A stretch of 64,000 bases of DNA from Vulcanimicrobiota bacterium (GTDB taxonomy: Bacteria; Vulcanimicrobiota; Vulcanimicrobiia; Vulcanimicrobiales; Vulcanimicrobiaceae): assembly GCA_027459645.1 (NCBI GenBank), contig DAIDHQ010000019.1, positions 81,513 through 145,512 on the forward strand, given 5' to 3'. Made by a program: the position numbers and the translations under genes. Positions 8,522 to 18,260 of the stretch are shown piece after piece; the stretch's first letter is position 1; each line of letters opens with the position of its first letter. The notes under the pieces were generated by a model that was not told the DNA's origin, made no database searches, and worked only from the letters and a program-made list of their open reading frames with translations.

Positions 8522-9685
8522 ATGTTCCGCGCTGGGAGCGTACTTGCGGCGGGGGTGCTCGTGGGGGCACTGAACCTCGGTATTGCCTCGGCGAACGTGA
8601 GCCTGGACATCCACACCGATCCCATCTCACTCTCGCAGGCCGTCTACGCCGAATGCTTCGGCCTGGCGCCCCGCGCCGACGAATCGCCTTTCGGAGGCGC
8701 CGTCGCCTTTGACGTGGTGCCGCAGAGCCTGGCCTCGGTCACCCCCGCCTTGATCGATATCGACGACCTCCCCGTGGTGCGCCTGAGCGACGCCGCCTTC
8801 GATCCGCGCACGGTGATGCCGACCGCGGCGCCGCTGACGATTCCAGCCTACGACCCTGCCTATACCACGTCGATCCAAGGCGTCGATCCCGTGACCACGC
8901 TTGCGCCCGCGCCGTCGACCGCGCGGCTCGCCCCCTTCGACGGAATGGACCTTGCCGCGTCCCCGCGCCGGTACGTGGCGCCGGTCTATCGCTTCGATCT
9001 TCCGAGCGCGAACGGCCGCAGCGCGTTTAGCATGGGGCCCGTGCTCAATCCCGCCGCCGGCTTTACCGCCGGAGCGATCGGCGCCGACGCGAATAGGTCG
9101 CTGCCGCAGATGCAAGCGAGTTACTCGGTTCCGATGCGCGTCGGTCACGTGCACTTCCAAACGCACGCGACCGCGGGCCAAGCCGAATCGAAATCGCTCG
9201 CGTTGCGCGATCAATCGGTCGGTGAAGGCGCGACGTTCAACGCCCGGCTGGGCAAGGGGCACCTGGGACTGGACGTCTCGAACCAAGTCGAGCACTTGCA
9301 GCTCAATCAGCCGAACTTTGTCGCATCGAGCTTCGATAGCACCGCGAACGTCGGCTTGAACGGCGACAACGTGCCGGTCTTCGTGCCGGCGTACGCCGAC
9401 GTGACGAAGCATACGTTTTCCGCCGGCGTCGCCGTGCCGGTTTCTAAGCGCGTGACCGCGGCGCTGCAAGTCGATTCGCAGCATCTGCTGGGCGGCTACG
9501 GCGCGCCCGGATTGCAGAACCTCGACGCGAACAACACGATCTACGGCGCGCGCGTGACGTATCGGTTCAAAGGTAACGAGGCGCTCTCGCTTTCCGCGCG
9601 GCAATCGCTTTTCCAAAACAATCTGATTCCGTCGAACGCGTTCAAGCAGACCAGCGCTACGCTCAACCTGACGGTCAAGTTCTGA
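8522..9685 (+). CDS. predicted outer-membrane beta-barrel protein
   Basis: A 387-aa protein with an N-terminal signal peptide (MFRAGSVLAAGVLVGALN...ASA, cut near residue 24). A long Pro/Ala-rich region follows to about residue 170, and the C-terminal half alternates polar and hydrophobic residues in beta-strand style. It ends in Phe (SATLNLTVKF), the usual terminal residue recognised by BamA in outer-membrane barrels. No named family is recognised. Its position among LPS, Lpt and tamB genes fits an envelope role. Confidence 0.65.
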   Translation: MFRAGSVLAAGVLVGALNLGIASANVSLDIHTDPISLSQAVYAECFGLAPRADESPFGGAVAFDVVPQSLASVTPALIDIDDLPVVRLSDAAFDPRTVMPTAAPLTIPAYDPAYTTSIQGVDPVTTLAPAPSTARLAPFDGMDLAASPRRYVAPVYRFDLPSANGRSAFSMGPVLNPAAGFTAGAIGADANRSLPQMQASYSVPMRVGHVHFQTHATAGQAESKSLALRDQSVGEGATFNARLGKGHLGLDVSNQVEHLQLNQPNFVASSFDSTANVGLNGDNVPVFVPAYADVTKHTFSAGVAVPVSKRVTAALQVDSQHLLGGYGAPGLQNLDANNTIYGARVTYRFKGNEALSLSARQSLFQNNLIPSNAFKQTSATLNLTVKF

Positions 9686-10485
9686 AACCGATTCTCGCAG
9701 CCGTAATTGCCGCCGTGCTCGTCACGTTCGGAGTCATCCAGGCTGCTTCCGACGCCTTTATCCGCGCACCCGGCACCTTCTCGTCGCTCGTTCCGCGCGC
9801 GTTCGGCCTGCGCGTCTACGAATTTCTCGACCGCGTCGCGCCCGCGCCCTATGTGGACGAAACGCTGGCCGAAGACGCGCTTTCGCACGGAGAGCTTTCG
9901 CGCGCGCAGCACTATGCCGTCCGCCTGAGCGCAAGCCCCCGGCGGGACGACCTGCTGGGACGAATCGCGCAGGCGCGCGGCGAAGCGCTGCTGGCGATGG
10001 AGTATTACTTCGCGGCGCCGGATATCGAGCGCATGCAGTCGACGCTCTACGGGCTGCTGCCGGTGGCGCCCGCGCAAGCGCTGGACATGGAACGGCGCTT
10101 CGGCGCGCACCTGCAGACGCTGCGCACTCATCCCGACGCCGTCGCCGACTCGCATTGGTACGCCGGCATCTTCGCCGACGCGTTGCATCGTCCGCAGGAA
10201 GCGCTGCGCGAATATCGCGCGGCCGCGCAACTCGCGCCGTTCAACGTGAAGTACCTGATCTACGGCGCCAACGAAGCGTGGAAAGTGCATGCCGACGCCG
10301 AAGCGAGCGCGCTCTACCGGCGCGGCTTGGCGGTGAATCCGGCTTGCGGTGACTGCCTCGCTGGATTGGGCTTGATTGCGTTGCGCGGCGGCGATCGCGT
10401 GACGGCGCAAGCCGACGCGGCGCGTGCGCGAACGGTTCAACCCGGTTCGCAGATGCTGCGCGAACTCGACCGCGAGCTTCGCTAA
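9682..10485 (+). CDS. TPR-repeat membrane-anchored protein
   Basis: About 267 aa if read from the CTG at 9682, which overlaps the upstream TGA and supplies a full hydrophobic N-terminus (KPILAAVIAAVLVTFGVIQ). The first conventional start is GTG 9715, which cuts that helix in half, so the start is unsure. The rest is helical and TPR-like, clearest at residues 150-260 (DALHRPQEALREYRAAAQLAPFN; ALYRRGLAVNPACGDCLAGLGLIA). Probably a periplasm-facing scaffold. ATG of the next gene overlaps its stop. Confidence 0.65.
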   Translation: MKPILAAVIAAVLVTFGVIQAASDAFIRAPGTFSSLVPRAFGLRVYEFLDRVAPAPYVDETLAEDALSHGELSRAQHYAVRLSASPRRDDLLGRIAQARGEALLAMEYYFAAPDIERMQSTLYGLLPVAPAQALDMERRFGAHLQTLRTHPDAVADSHWYAGIFADALHRPQEALREYRAAAQLAPFNVKYLIYGANEAWKVHADAEASALYRRGLAVNPACGDCLAGLGLIALRGGDRVTAQADAARARTVQPGSQMLRELDRELR

Positions 10486-11504
10486 TGCGCATCGGCATTG
10501 ACGCCCAACTGACCGTCGGCACCGCAACCGGCATCGGCGAATACGTCCGCGGCTTGGCGCAGGCGCTGCGCGACGACGGCGCGGAGATCGTCGAGCTTTT
10601 CGAACCGAAACTCGATCCGTGGCGCTTCGACCGGCGTGTGGTATGGGATCAAGTCGTGCTGCCGCAACGCGCGCGTGCCGAGTCGGTCGACGTGCTGCAT
10701 TGCGCGTCCGGCACGATGCCGCTGACGGCGCCGATGCCGATGGTCGCCACCGTGCACGACGTGGCATGGCTGCGAGTGCAATCGCACGTGCGTCCGTACG
10801 CGCGCTATTACTTCGGCAAGTTTTCGGTCGATCGCTATCGCCAGGCGGCGGCGATCGCCGTCGATTCGGCATTTTCGCGCGACGAATTGCTCGACGTCGT
10901 GCCGCAACTCGATCCGTCGCTGGTGCACGTGGTCTATCCCGGCGTCGCGGAAGATTTCATGCGCCTGCAGCGCCGGGGCGGCGACGGACGCACGATTCTC
11001 GTGGTCGGCACGGTGGAACGCCGGAAGAACTTGCACTTGATCATCGATGCGCTTCCCTTTTTGGAAGGCGCGCGTATCGTCTCGGTCGGGCCGACGACGC
11101 CGTATCAGGAAGAATGTGAATTGCGTGCCGCCTCGCTGGGCGTCTTCGATCGCGTGGAATTTCGCGGCTACGTTTCGCGCGACGAATTGCTCGCGTTGTA
11201 CGCGACCAGCGCCGTGGCGGCGGTACCTTCGGCGTACGAAGGCTTCGGCTACGGCGCCGCGCAGGCGTTGTGTGCGGGCATTCCCCTCGTTGCTTCCGAG
11301 CGCGCGTCGGTACCGGAGGTGGTAGCGGGCGACGCACCGGTCGTTTCCATCGACGATTTGACGGCGTGGGTGGATGCGTTGCGCGCTGCGTTGCACGGCG
11401 AATCGGATGCGCGCGCGGGCGAATCGCGCGATCACGCGCGCGAACGCTTTGCATGGCATGCAAGCGCTGCGGCAATGACGCGGGTCTATCGGAGCGTAGT
11501 GTAA
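10485..11504 (+). CDS. glycosyltransferase family 4 protein
   Basis: A 339-aa GT-B transferase. It starts with IGIDAQLTVGTATGIGEYVRGL, the acceptor-side glycine-rich loop of GT4 enzymes, and has HDVAWLR, the interdomain VVGTVERRKNLHLIIDA strand and the donor-site signature PSAYEGFGYGAAQALCAGIPLVAS followed by SVPEV. It probably adds a sugar to LPS or exopolysaccharide. It starts on the stop of the TPR gene. Downstream, the IS element separates it from tamB; without the IS the gap would be 25 nt. Confidence 0.9.
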   Translation: MRIGIDAQLTVGTATGIGEYVRGLAQALRDDGAEIVELFEPKLDPWRFDRRVVWDQVVLPQRARAESVDVLHCASGTMPLTAPMPMVATVHDVAWLRVQSHVRPYARYYFGKFSVDRYRQAAAIAVDSAFSRDELLDVVPQLDPSLVHVVYPGVAEDFMRLQRRGGDGRTILVVGTVERRKNLHLIIDALPFLEGARIVSVGPTTPYQEECELRAASLGVFDRVEFRGYVSRDELLALYATSAVAAVPSAYEGFGYGAAQALCAGIPLVASERASVPEVVAGDAPVVSIDDLTAWVDALRAALHGESDARAGESRDHARERFAWHASAAAMTRVYRSVV

Positions 11505-11516
11505 GCTTCCGCGCGG

Positions 11517-11660
11517 TTGACATACTCCCAGCCTTAAAGGCCGAGGATTCTCCGACTTACGCGGCATAGCCGCGGCGGGTTTCCTGTTTCACCGGACTCT
11601 TGGAGCCCTCCACAGGCACACCGGGCATCGTCCTGCCCTGAATAAGTGCTAATCCGCGTT
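11517..11660 (-). ncRNA. candidate omega-RNA of TnpB (right-end RNA)
   Basis: In known TnpB systems the guide RNA scaffold comes from the 3' end of tnpB and the right end of the element, and its guide reads into the flank. Here that would be the minus strand from within tnpB to 11517, including the terminal hairpin at 11526-11546, with the guide taken from bases below 11517. The 5' limit is a guess by analogy; only the right-end hairpin is directly visible. Confidence 0.4.
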
Positions 11661-12768
11661 CGCGGATATTGATTGCGGCGTTGATGTCGGCATTTGCCGC
11701 ATGGCCGCATTCCACACAGAAAAATCTCGGCTGTGTGAGACGGTTCTCCGCCGCCACATGCAAGCAAGCCGGACACGTTCGCGACGTGTTGCGCGCATCG
11801 ACTCGTACAAGCAGGCCACCTGCCCAAGCAAGCTTGTAGTCGAGCATCCTTGCGAACGCACCCCAACCCTGATCCAGGATGCGGCGGTTAAGTCCGGACT
11901 TCTGCGCGACATTCTTGCCCGGTGCTTCGATTATACCCTTCGCGCTCTTGGTCATGTTGGTGATGCGCAAGTCCTCGATGATGACGACCGCGTGGTTCTT
12001 GCTGATCGTCGTCGAAATTTTATGGAGCGCATCCTTGCGCACGTTCGCGATACGAAAATGCAGGCGTGCGATGCGTGCCTTGGTCTTCCTCCAATTTCGT
12101 GAGAACTTCACGCGACGCGACAACTCGCGCTGCACGTGAGCGAGCTTGCGGGAAAGTCCTGTGAGGGCATTTGGTCCGGCGATCTTTTCGCCGTTGGACA
12201 GCGCGGCGAATATTTTGACGCCAAGATCGATTCCAGACACCGACGCTGATGGGTGCTTCGGCGTCCCAACCTCGCGCTCTGTGAGGACCGAGACAAACCA
12301 GCGACCAGCCTTTTCGTATACCGTGACCGATTTTGGTGCCCCTTCGGGATGGCGCGAGGCGCGGTAGCCGATCCAGCCGATCTTCGGGAGATACACCGCA
12401 TTGTTCCTGATGCGAAATCCCTGCGGAAACCGCACGCCGATATGGTGACCTTTCTTCTTGTAGTTTGGCATACGCGCGCGAAGCTTCGGATTGAAGAAGT
12501 TCGCATACGCGCGGGAGAGGTCTTTAAGCGTCTGCTGCAAGGGCTGCGAGTGGACCTCGCCAAGCCACGGATACTCACCCTTGATCGATGCCAGATAACC
12601 GCATGCTGCCGAATAGCCTAGGCGATTCTCGCCGCGCTCGTGGCGCAACTCATTCATCGCCAGCAATTCGTTCCAGACGAATCGGCAGCACCCGGCGAAC
12701 CGGCTCAGCATCGTCGCTTCCCGATTGTTAGGCTTCAACTCAAAAACGTAGCCTTGACGGCGAATCAC
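11557..12768 (-). CDS. tnpB: RNA-guided nuclease TnpB (IS200/IS605 OrfB)
   Basis: A 403-aa TnpB, full length for the family. The N-terminal helix-turn-helix/WED part begins IRRQGYVFELKPNNRE. The split RuvC site is complete: Asp in SGIDLGVKIFA, Glu in VVIIEDLRI, and Asp in NADINAAINI. The zinc ribbon between the last two is CPAC...CVEC. TnpB proteins are omega-RNA-guided DNA nucleases that help retain the element at its donor site. The intact catalytic triad suggests activity. The gene is antisense to the surrounding envelope operon. Confidence 0.93.
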   Translation of the reverse strand: MIRRQGYVFELKPNNREATMLSRFAGCCRFVWNELLAMNELRHERGENRLGYSAACGYLASIKGEYPWLGEVHSQPLQQTLKDLSRAYANFFNPKLRARMPNYKKKGHHIGVRFPQGFRIRNNAVYLPKIGWIGYRASRHPEGAPKSVTVYEKAGRWFVSVLTEREVGTPKHPSASVSGIDLGVKIFAALSNGEKIAGPNALTGLSRKLAHVQRELSRRVKFSRNWRKTKARIARLHFRIANVRKDALHKISTTISKNHAVVIIEDLRITNMTKSAKGIIEAPGKNVAQKSGLNRRILDQGWGAFARMLDYKLAWAGGLLVRVDARNTSRTCPACLHVAAENRLTQPRFFCVECGHAANADINAAINIRERGLALIQGRTMPGVPVEGSKSPVKQETRRGYAA

Positions 12769-12891
12769 GACGCCAGTATCGCGGGCAAGAGTGCCATATG
12801 GTTGGCATTTCTCTCGGTCCTTGCAGGCGTGCCCCTAATATCAACCGCCCTGAAGGACGTGGCTTTATGGCGCTTCGGGTAAGACCGTGAC

Positions 12892-15800
12892 ATGGCTGCC
12901 CGCATCGCGATCGTCATAGCCGCACTGCTCCTCCTCGCGGCGCTCGCGTTCACCAAGTATGGCATCGCGACGATCGCGGGCAGCGTGACGGGCACGAACG
13001 TGTCGATCGGCAGCGAGCATTTCGGCGTGCACGGCGTCACGTTCCGCGATGTAGCCGTCCGCTCGCAGAGTGGGGAGCCGCTTGCCACGATCGCGAGCGC
13101 AAAGGTCGGGTACCACCTCAACAACTTCACGCTGCAACGTCCCGACGTCACGCTGATCCGGCACAAGGACGGCACCTGGAACTTTGCGCTGCCGAAATCC
13201 AACCCCAACGCGCCCGCACGCGCGATGAACGACGACGTCGCCATTCACGACGGCGCCGTAACGGTGATCGACGAGAGTCAAGGTACGCCGGGAGCGCGTA
13301 AGCTCTACGCGCGCAACATCGATGTGACGCTCCATCTGCACACGGCCGCGCGCACGCAATACGCGGGCTCGCTTGCGTACGTGGAGGGTGGCGTCACGTA
13401 TCCGATTCGCGGTGCGGGCGATATCGACGCCTCGCGCGGCTATGCGGTGCAACGCTGGAAGTTGCCGCCGATGCCGATCGCGCGCCTCGTCGATTTCGCG
13501 GTGAATTCGCCGAGCTTACATTTGGCGAGCGGCAGCATCACCGGCGGCAACGTGCAGGTACTCGGGCTGAGCGACGGTCACGGCGGTATCCAGACGCACG
13601 TCGTTGCAACGACGACGCTGCAGCACGTGCGCCTGGCGGTCGGCGGATTGGTGAAGCCCGTGCGCGACTTACACGGGCGTATCGACGTCTTCAATAACGG
13701 ACTGACCTTTGACGGCGCGAGCGGCACGATTGCCGGCGTGCCGCTCACCCTGCTCGGCGGAATCTACGACCTGCGCGCGCCGAGCCTGCGCATCGCGATG
13801 CACGTGAACGGCGACGTTGCCAAGCTGCGCGGCGTGATCGCGCAGGCCGCGCATCTGCCCGTGCACGGCAACGTGCGGCTGGCGATTCTGCTGGAAGGGC
13901 GCGCGTCTTCGCCCGTCGCGATGATCGCGCTCGACGGAAAGCGGCTCGACTACGCGGGTACGCCGATCGACGCTCCGCATGGTTTGGTCGCATTTTCCAA
14001 GGCGGAATTCGATCTGCTCGACGTGCACGGCATCTATCACGGCATTGACGCCGGGGCGCAGGGCCGCGTTGCGCTGACGAAACGTCCTAACGGCATCGAA
14101 GTTATCGCGGGCGCGCAGATGGCGCCCGGCGCGGCGCCGTTCGTGGGATCGACGTTGCCGGGGATGCCGCTGCGCGCGATGATGCTGGCGCTCGGAAACG
14201 ACGCGAGCCGCATTCAGACGATGGGCGTCATCGACGGGACGAGCCGCTCGCAGCGTCTGGCGGGGCGCTTCGCCGTGGACAGCCGCGGCGTTGGATCGGT
14301 AGGGCCTGTGATCGTGAGCGGATCGCGCGGATCGCTGTACGCGCAGATCGCGCTCGATCATCCGCGCGGCATCGAACGCGGCTACGTGCGCGCGCAAGAC
14401 TTTCGCGTGGCGTTCGACACGCCGCAGGGCAGCGTGAGCGGCACGCTCAACGGCTCCGCGACCGGATCGCTCGTGCACAACGCGCCGGCCGGCGATGCGG
14501 CGCTCGTGCTGACCAACGCGCACTACCAACGCTATGCGATCGGCGCGATGGCGCTCGTGCATTACGCGCAAGGCGCGCTCGACGTGCGCGATACGGCGGT
14601 GCGCGCGGGTCCGGCGCTGGTGGCGCTCGACGGCACGGTGCACAACGCCGCGAGCAGCGCGCGAACCTACGATCTCAACGCGCGCGCCCACGCGGTCGAC
14701 GTGGCCTATAACGTGGTGCACGCGAGCGTCAATGCGAAGCTGCACGTGGGCGGCAGCGGAACGTCGCCCACGATCGCGGGCACGCTCGACGTGCCGGTCG
14801 GCGACGTAAACGGCCAAGCGTTTCGCGATCTGCGTGCGACGCTGAACGGAACGCCGGCGGCGATGGCGTTCAACGACGGCGGCGTGAAGGTCGACGAAAC
14901 CGCCGTCGCCTTCAACGGTATCGCGGGCATGCACGGCGGGACCGTCTCGCTGAACGCACCGCACGCGGAACTCGACGACTTCAACGATCTCTTCAACACC
15001 GGCGAAACGCTCGGCGGCAACGGCAGCATCGCGCTCACGGCTTCGTACGCGCCCGGCGCGCCGATTGTCACGAGCGGCCACGTGAACGTGCGCGGCTTCC
15101 GTTATCGCCGCTTCGACATCGGCAACACGGTCGCGGATTGGCATATGTCGGGCGGCGACGTGCAGTTCGTCGCGTCGGCCGGCGGAGCGAACGGATCGAT
15201 TCGCGCGTACGGGCGCGTGAATCCGGCGACGTATGCGGTTGCCGCCAATGCGTCGGTGCGGCGCGTGGCGCTTGCGACGTGGCTGCCGCTTTTCGGCATC
15301 AACGAACCGCTGCTCGGCAATGTCGATGCGAATGCGATCGTGAGCGGGCGTTTCCCCGACGTCGATTCGCAGGTTACCGCGCGCTTGGTGCAGGGCAACG
15401 CGTTCGGCATTCCCGTGCAACAGGCGCAAGTGGCGCTGCGAACCTCGGGCGGCGAAGGGCGCATCGATCGCGCGATCGTCCGCATCCCGGGCGCAGCGGC
15501 CAACGTGCGCGGCAGCTTCGGCTTGCATGCGCGCGATCCGCTGAACGTGACCGCGCACATCACGTCGCCCGATATCGGCGCCGTCGCGCGCGAAGCGGGC
15601 ATTAAAGCGGCGTCCTCGCTTGCCGGAGCGCTCGATACGACGGCCACGCTACGCGGCACGCGCCTGCATCCGCAGTTCGCCGATGCGCTCACGTTGACCG
15701 GCCTGCGCTATAACAAGGTGGTCGTGCCGCGGGTGAGCGCGAATGCGGTTGCGACGATGAAACGTGCGACGCTGCAGCGCGGGGAGATCGATCTCGCGCC

Positions 15801-17220
15801 CGGACGCGTGCTGCTAACGGGAAGCGTTCCGCTGCCGCTACGCGACGCGCCGTTTAGCGCGTCGATGGTGGCCGACGACGTCGAGCTTGCGCAATTTGCG
15901 CCGCTGCTTCCGGCGAACACCGCGCTCGGCGGGCGTATCGACGGACGGGTGAGCGCGCGCGGGCGCACCGACAATCCGAAATTCGCCGGCACGCTTTCGC
16001 TTGCGAACGGATCGTATTCCAGCGACGCGGAGACCGTACCGATTGGCGCAAAGGCGCAGCTGGCGTTCCACGGCGATCGCGTGCGCCTGCGCAATGCGAG
16101 TGTCGATGTCGGCGGCGGCGCACTCGCCCTTGCCGGCGTTGCGTCGGTGCCTTCGGTGCGCGACATGCGCGCACTCGCGTTTACGTTCGATGCCAAGGCG
16201 AACAACGCACGCATCGATGCGCCCGCGTATTACAAAGGCATCGTGGACGGCGAAGTGACCGCCTCGCGCGTTCCCGCCGGCGTCATCACGCTTGGCGGAG
16301 GCGTTGCACTTTCGTCGGGACGCGTGCCGCTGACCGCGCTTTTCAATCCGAGCTCGGGGCAGAAGCCGACGGGGCCGCCGTTACCGATCGCGTTCAACTA
16401 CCTCAACGTAAGCGTCGGCAACGACGTGCGCGTGCAGAGCCCGAACGTCGACATCGGCGCGCAAGGCGGCGTGACTCTTGCGGGAACGCTCGCGGCGCCG
16501 TCGCTGACGGGAAGCTTCGTGTCGACCGGCGGCACCGTGAGTTTTTATCGCACGTTCACCGTGGAAGACGGAACGGTATCGTTCGATCCGAACGGCGGCA
16601 TCATTCCCTACGTGGATGCGACGGCGCTGACGACGGTCGATAATCCGTACACCAACGTACGCTTGCACGTGACCGGCCCGGCCGACAGCATGCAGCTTGC
16701 GCTCGCGTCGTCGCCGGCATATTCGCGTTCGCAGATCTTGGGCTTGCTGGCCGGCGTAGGCTCGCAGAGCACCGTGGCGATGTCGCCGACGGGCGGCTTT
16801 ACGTCGCTTGCGGAAGGCCAGCTCAATACCGTCTTTACGCGCAATCTGCTGGAGCCGCTCGGCAACGCGCTCGGCGGTGCGTTCGGATTGAACGACGTGA
16901 ACATTACCGACTCGCTGCTGGGCGCAGGCGGCACCGGCTTCGGCGCGAGCTTCGTGAAGCATCTGGGCAAGTCGTTGAGCGTGGCGTTCGCGCAGAGCTT
17001 CTCGTCACCGCGCCGGCAGAGCATCACGGTGACGTCGAAGCCGAATCCGAAGGCCATATCGCTCTCGGCAGTCTTTTACACGCAAGATCAACCGCAAATC
17101 TTCGGCACCGTGTCGGGAACCACGACGCACGACGGTTTGTTCTCGCCCAACGTGCTTTCGATTCAACCGATGAGCGGCACCAACGGCGTCGACTTTAAAC
17201 TGGAGCGCACGTTCCCATGA
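12892..17220 (+). CDS. tamB: TamB-like translocation/assembly module protein (DUF490)
   Basis: A 1442-aa protein with one N-terminal membrane helix (residues 5-26) and a very long repetitive beta-rich region. It ends in a typical DUF490/TamB domain (last ~300 residues): strands such as GTVSFYRTFTVEDGTVSFD, VDATALTTV, LHVTGPADSMQLALASSP and the helix SRSQILGLLAGVGS. TamB-type proteins span the periplasm and are linked to outer-membrane protein insertion or lipid transport. Length matches the family. No tamA is seen in the window. Its 5' flank is altered by the IS insertion; only 13 nt remain between the element and ATG. Confidence 0.9.
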   Translation: MAARIAIVIAALLLLAALAFTKYGIATIAGSVTGTNVSIGSEHFGVHGVTFRDVAVRSQSGEPLATIASAKVGYHLNNFTLQRPDVTLIRHKDGTWNFALPKSNPNAPARAMNDDVAIHDGAVTVIDESQGTPGARKLYARNIDVTLHLHTAARTQYAGSLAYVEGGVTYPIRGAGDIDASRGYAVQRWKLPPMPIARLVDFAVNSPSLHLASGSITGGNVQVLGLSDGHGGIQTHVVATTTLQHVRLAVGGLVKPVRDLHGRIDVFNNGLTFDGASGTIAGVPLTLLGGIYDLRAPSLRIAMHVNGDVAKLRGVIAQAAHLPVHGNVRLAILLEGRASSPVAMIALDGKRLDYAGTPIDAPHGLVAFSKAEFDLLDVHGIYHGIDAGAQGRVALTKRPNGIEVIAGAQMAPGAAPFVGSTLPGMPLRAMMLALGNDASRIQTMGVIDGTSRSQRLAGRFAVDSRGVGSVGPVIVSGSRGSLYAQIALDHPRGIERGYVRAQDFRVAFDTPQGSVSGTLNGSATGSLVHNAPAGDAALVLTNAHYQRYAIGAMALVHYAQGALDVRDTAVRAGPALVALDGTVHNAASSARTYDLNARAHAVDVAYNVVHASVNAKLHVGGSGTSPTIAGTLDVPVGDVNGQAFRDLRATLNGTPAAMAFNDGGVKVDETAVAFNGIAGMHGGTVSLNAPHAELDDFNDLFNTGETLGGNGSIALTASYAPGAPIVTSGHVNVRGFRYRRFDIGNTVADWHMSGGDVQFVASAGGANGSIRAYGRVNPATYAVAANASVRRVALATWLPLFGINEPLLGNVDANAIVSGRFPDVDSQVTARLVQGNAFGIPVQQAQVALRTSGGEGRIDRAIVRIPGAAANVRGSFGLHARDPLNVTAHITSPDIGAVAREAGIKAASSLAGALDTTATLRGTRLHPQFADALTLTGLRYNKVVVPRVSANAVATMKRATLQRGEIDLAPGRVLLTGSVPLPLRDAPFSASMVADDVELAQFAPLLPANTALGGRIDGRVSARGRTDNPKFAGTLSLANGSYSSDAETVPIGAKAQLAFHGDRVRLRNASVDVGGGALALAGVASVPSVRDMRALAFTFDAKANNARIDAPAYYKGIVDGEVTASRVPAGVITLGGGVALSSGRVPLTALFNPSSGQKPTGPPLPIAFNYLNVSVGNDVRVQSPNVDIGAQGGVTLAGTLAAPSLTGSFVSTGGTVSFYRTFTVEDGTVSFDPNGGIIPYVDATALTTVDNPYTNVRLHVTGPADSMQLALASSPAYSRSQILGLLAGVGSQSTVAMSPTGGFTSLAEGQLNTVFTRNLLEPLGNALGGAFGLNDVNITDSLLGAGGTGFGASFVKHLGKSLSVAFAQSFSSPRRQSITVTSKPNPKAISLSAVFYTQDQPQIFGTVSGTTTHDGLFSPNVLSIQPMSGTNGVDFKLERTFP

Positions 17221-18260
17221 AGAGCGTAATCGCCGCATTCGCCGCTGTTGTGGCCGTACTTATGGGCGTCACCCTGAGCTTGTCGAAGGGCGACACCGGC
17301 AAGTACGCCTACGTCGACGTCGCCCGCATCGTCGCAAGCGCGAATCTGCAAACGCAAATGCGTGCGTACGATCGCGAAATTGCGGCGCTAAAGGCAACGC
17401 AGTCGGTGCCGCAGCTTGCCGACACGCGCGGCGTGGTACGGCGGCAAGCGCAGGTGGTTCGCGCGGGCGCAAACGAAGCGCGCGATACGCTGGCAGCGTT
17501 GCGTACGCGGCCTCCGCAGCCGGCCGCAGGCGCGTATCGCCACGCGCTGGCGAACGAGGCGTCGTCGTCGCTCGCCGGCTTCCGCGCCGGCTTGCAAGCA
17601 CGTACCGCGACCGCCTACGCCGCGCGCAGCCAGCAATTCGCCGAGCACGAAGCCACGCTCGAGATTCGCCTGGAACGCGCCGTGGCCGACCGGCGCTTGC
17701 AGTTGCAATTGCGCTTGCAGAATCTGAAACCGCCATTTGCCGACCGCGCGAAGCTGCGCTCGCAGATTGCCGCAATCGACGGGGCGATCGCGCAAAAAGT
17801 CGATGCGCTGCGCGCGAGCGATGCCGCCAAACTTGCCGCGTACAAATCGAAACTCGACGCGCAGGCCGCATCGGATTATGCCTCGGCGGTCGCTTCGATG
17901 AAGCGCAAGGCGCAAGCCAACCTTGCGCTGCACGCCCGCGTCGCAAGGGCTGAAATCCAGAGCTCGACGGCGCCGAAGCAGTGGCAGGCCGCGCAGTTCG
18001 ACGCCGCCGGCGCCGATATCGCGCGCCGCTTCACGGCGGTCGCCGATGCCGACGACGCCGCCCGCGGCGACGCCGCGAATCAAATCATCGCGTTACAGCG
18101 CGCCAAAGCGGCGCTAGTTTCGGAGTACCGCGACACCGTCATCGCCCTTGCAAGCGCAATCGCGAAATCCCGCGGCCTCACCCTGGTCGACCACCCAACC
18201 CCCGGCGCCGTAGATTTAACCCGCGCCGTCCGCGCAACGCTCCACCCCGTGTCATCCTGA
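17217..18260 (+). CDS. OmpH/Skp-like periplasmic coiled-coil protein
   Basis: A 347-aa Ala- and Arg-rich helical protein with a signal peptide, beginning on the tamB stop. The mature start GKYAYVDVARIVASANLQTQMRAYDREIAAL resembles the OmpH/Skp start (AYVDVQKV...), and the body is almost all heptad-like helix, consistent with a periplasmic chaperone for outer-membrane proteins. It is about twice the length of E. coli Skp. Within the signal region, VTLSLSKG is encoded by a copy of the dispersed repeat (17268-17290). The last codons (HPVSS) also run into a repeat. Confidence 0.72.
   Translation: MKSVIAAFAAVVAVLMGVTLSLSKGDTGKYAYVDVARIVASANLQTQMRAYDREIAALKATQSVPQLADTRGVVRRQAQVVRAGANEARDTLAALRTRPPQPAAGAYRHALANEASSSLAGFRAGLQARTATAYAARSQQFAEHEATLEIRLERAVADRRLQLQLRLQNLKPPFADRAKLRSQIAAIDGAIAQKVDALRASDAAKLAAYKSKLDAQAASDYASAVASMKRKAQANLALHARVARAEIQSSTAPKQWQAAQFDAAGADIARRFTAVADADDAARGDAANQIIALQRAKAALVSEYRDTVIALASAIAKSRGLTLVDHPTPGAVDLTRAVRATLHPVSS
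17268..17290 (+). repeat. dispersed short repeat inside a coding region
   Basis: A GTCACCCTGAGC-TTGTCGAAGG unit lies in frame within the signal-peptide region of the OmpH-like gene and encodes VTLSLSKG. It is the same unit as those clustered at 18249-18626. Confidence 0.85.

Larger units (their letters stand above)
11517..12878. mobile_element. IS200/IS605-family element encoding TnpB only
   Basis: The right end (reading minus strand) finishes at the TCAA-type cleavage motif (TTGA at 11517-11520 on +) after an imperfect hairpin at 11526-11546. The left end has an imperfect hairpin at 12845-12862 (CCGCCC...GGACGTGG) and abuts the tetranucleotide TTAC (GTAA at 12879-12882 on +), the target used by IS608-like elements. 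There is no tnpA, so mobility would need a TnpA in trans. It has inserted between the GT4 gene and tamB without breaking either. Confidence 0.82.

Noticed and set aside
13669..15558. 629-codon open frame on the minus strand inside tamB
   Set aside because: Low-complexity Arg/Ala/His translation, no SD, antisense to a clear TamB; shadow frame.
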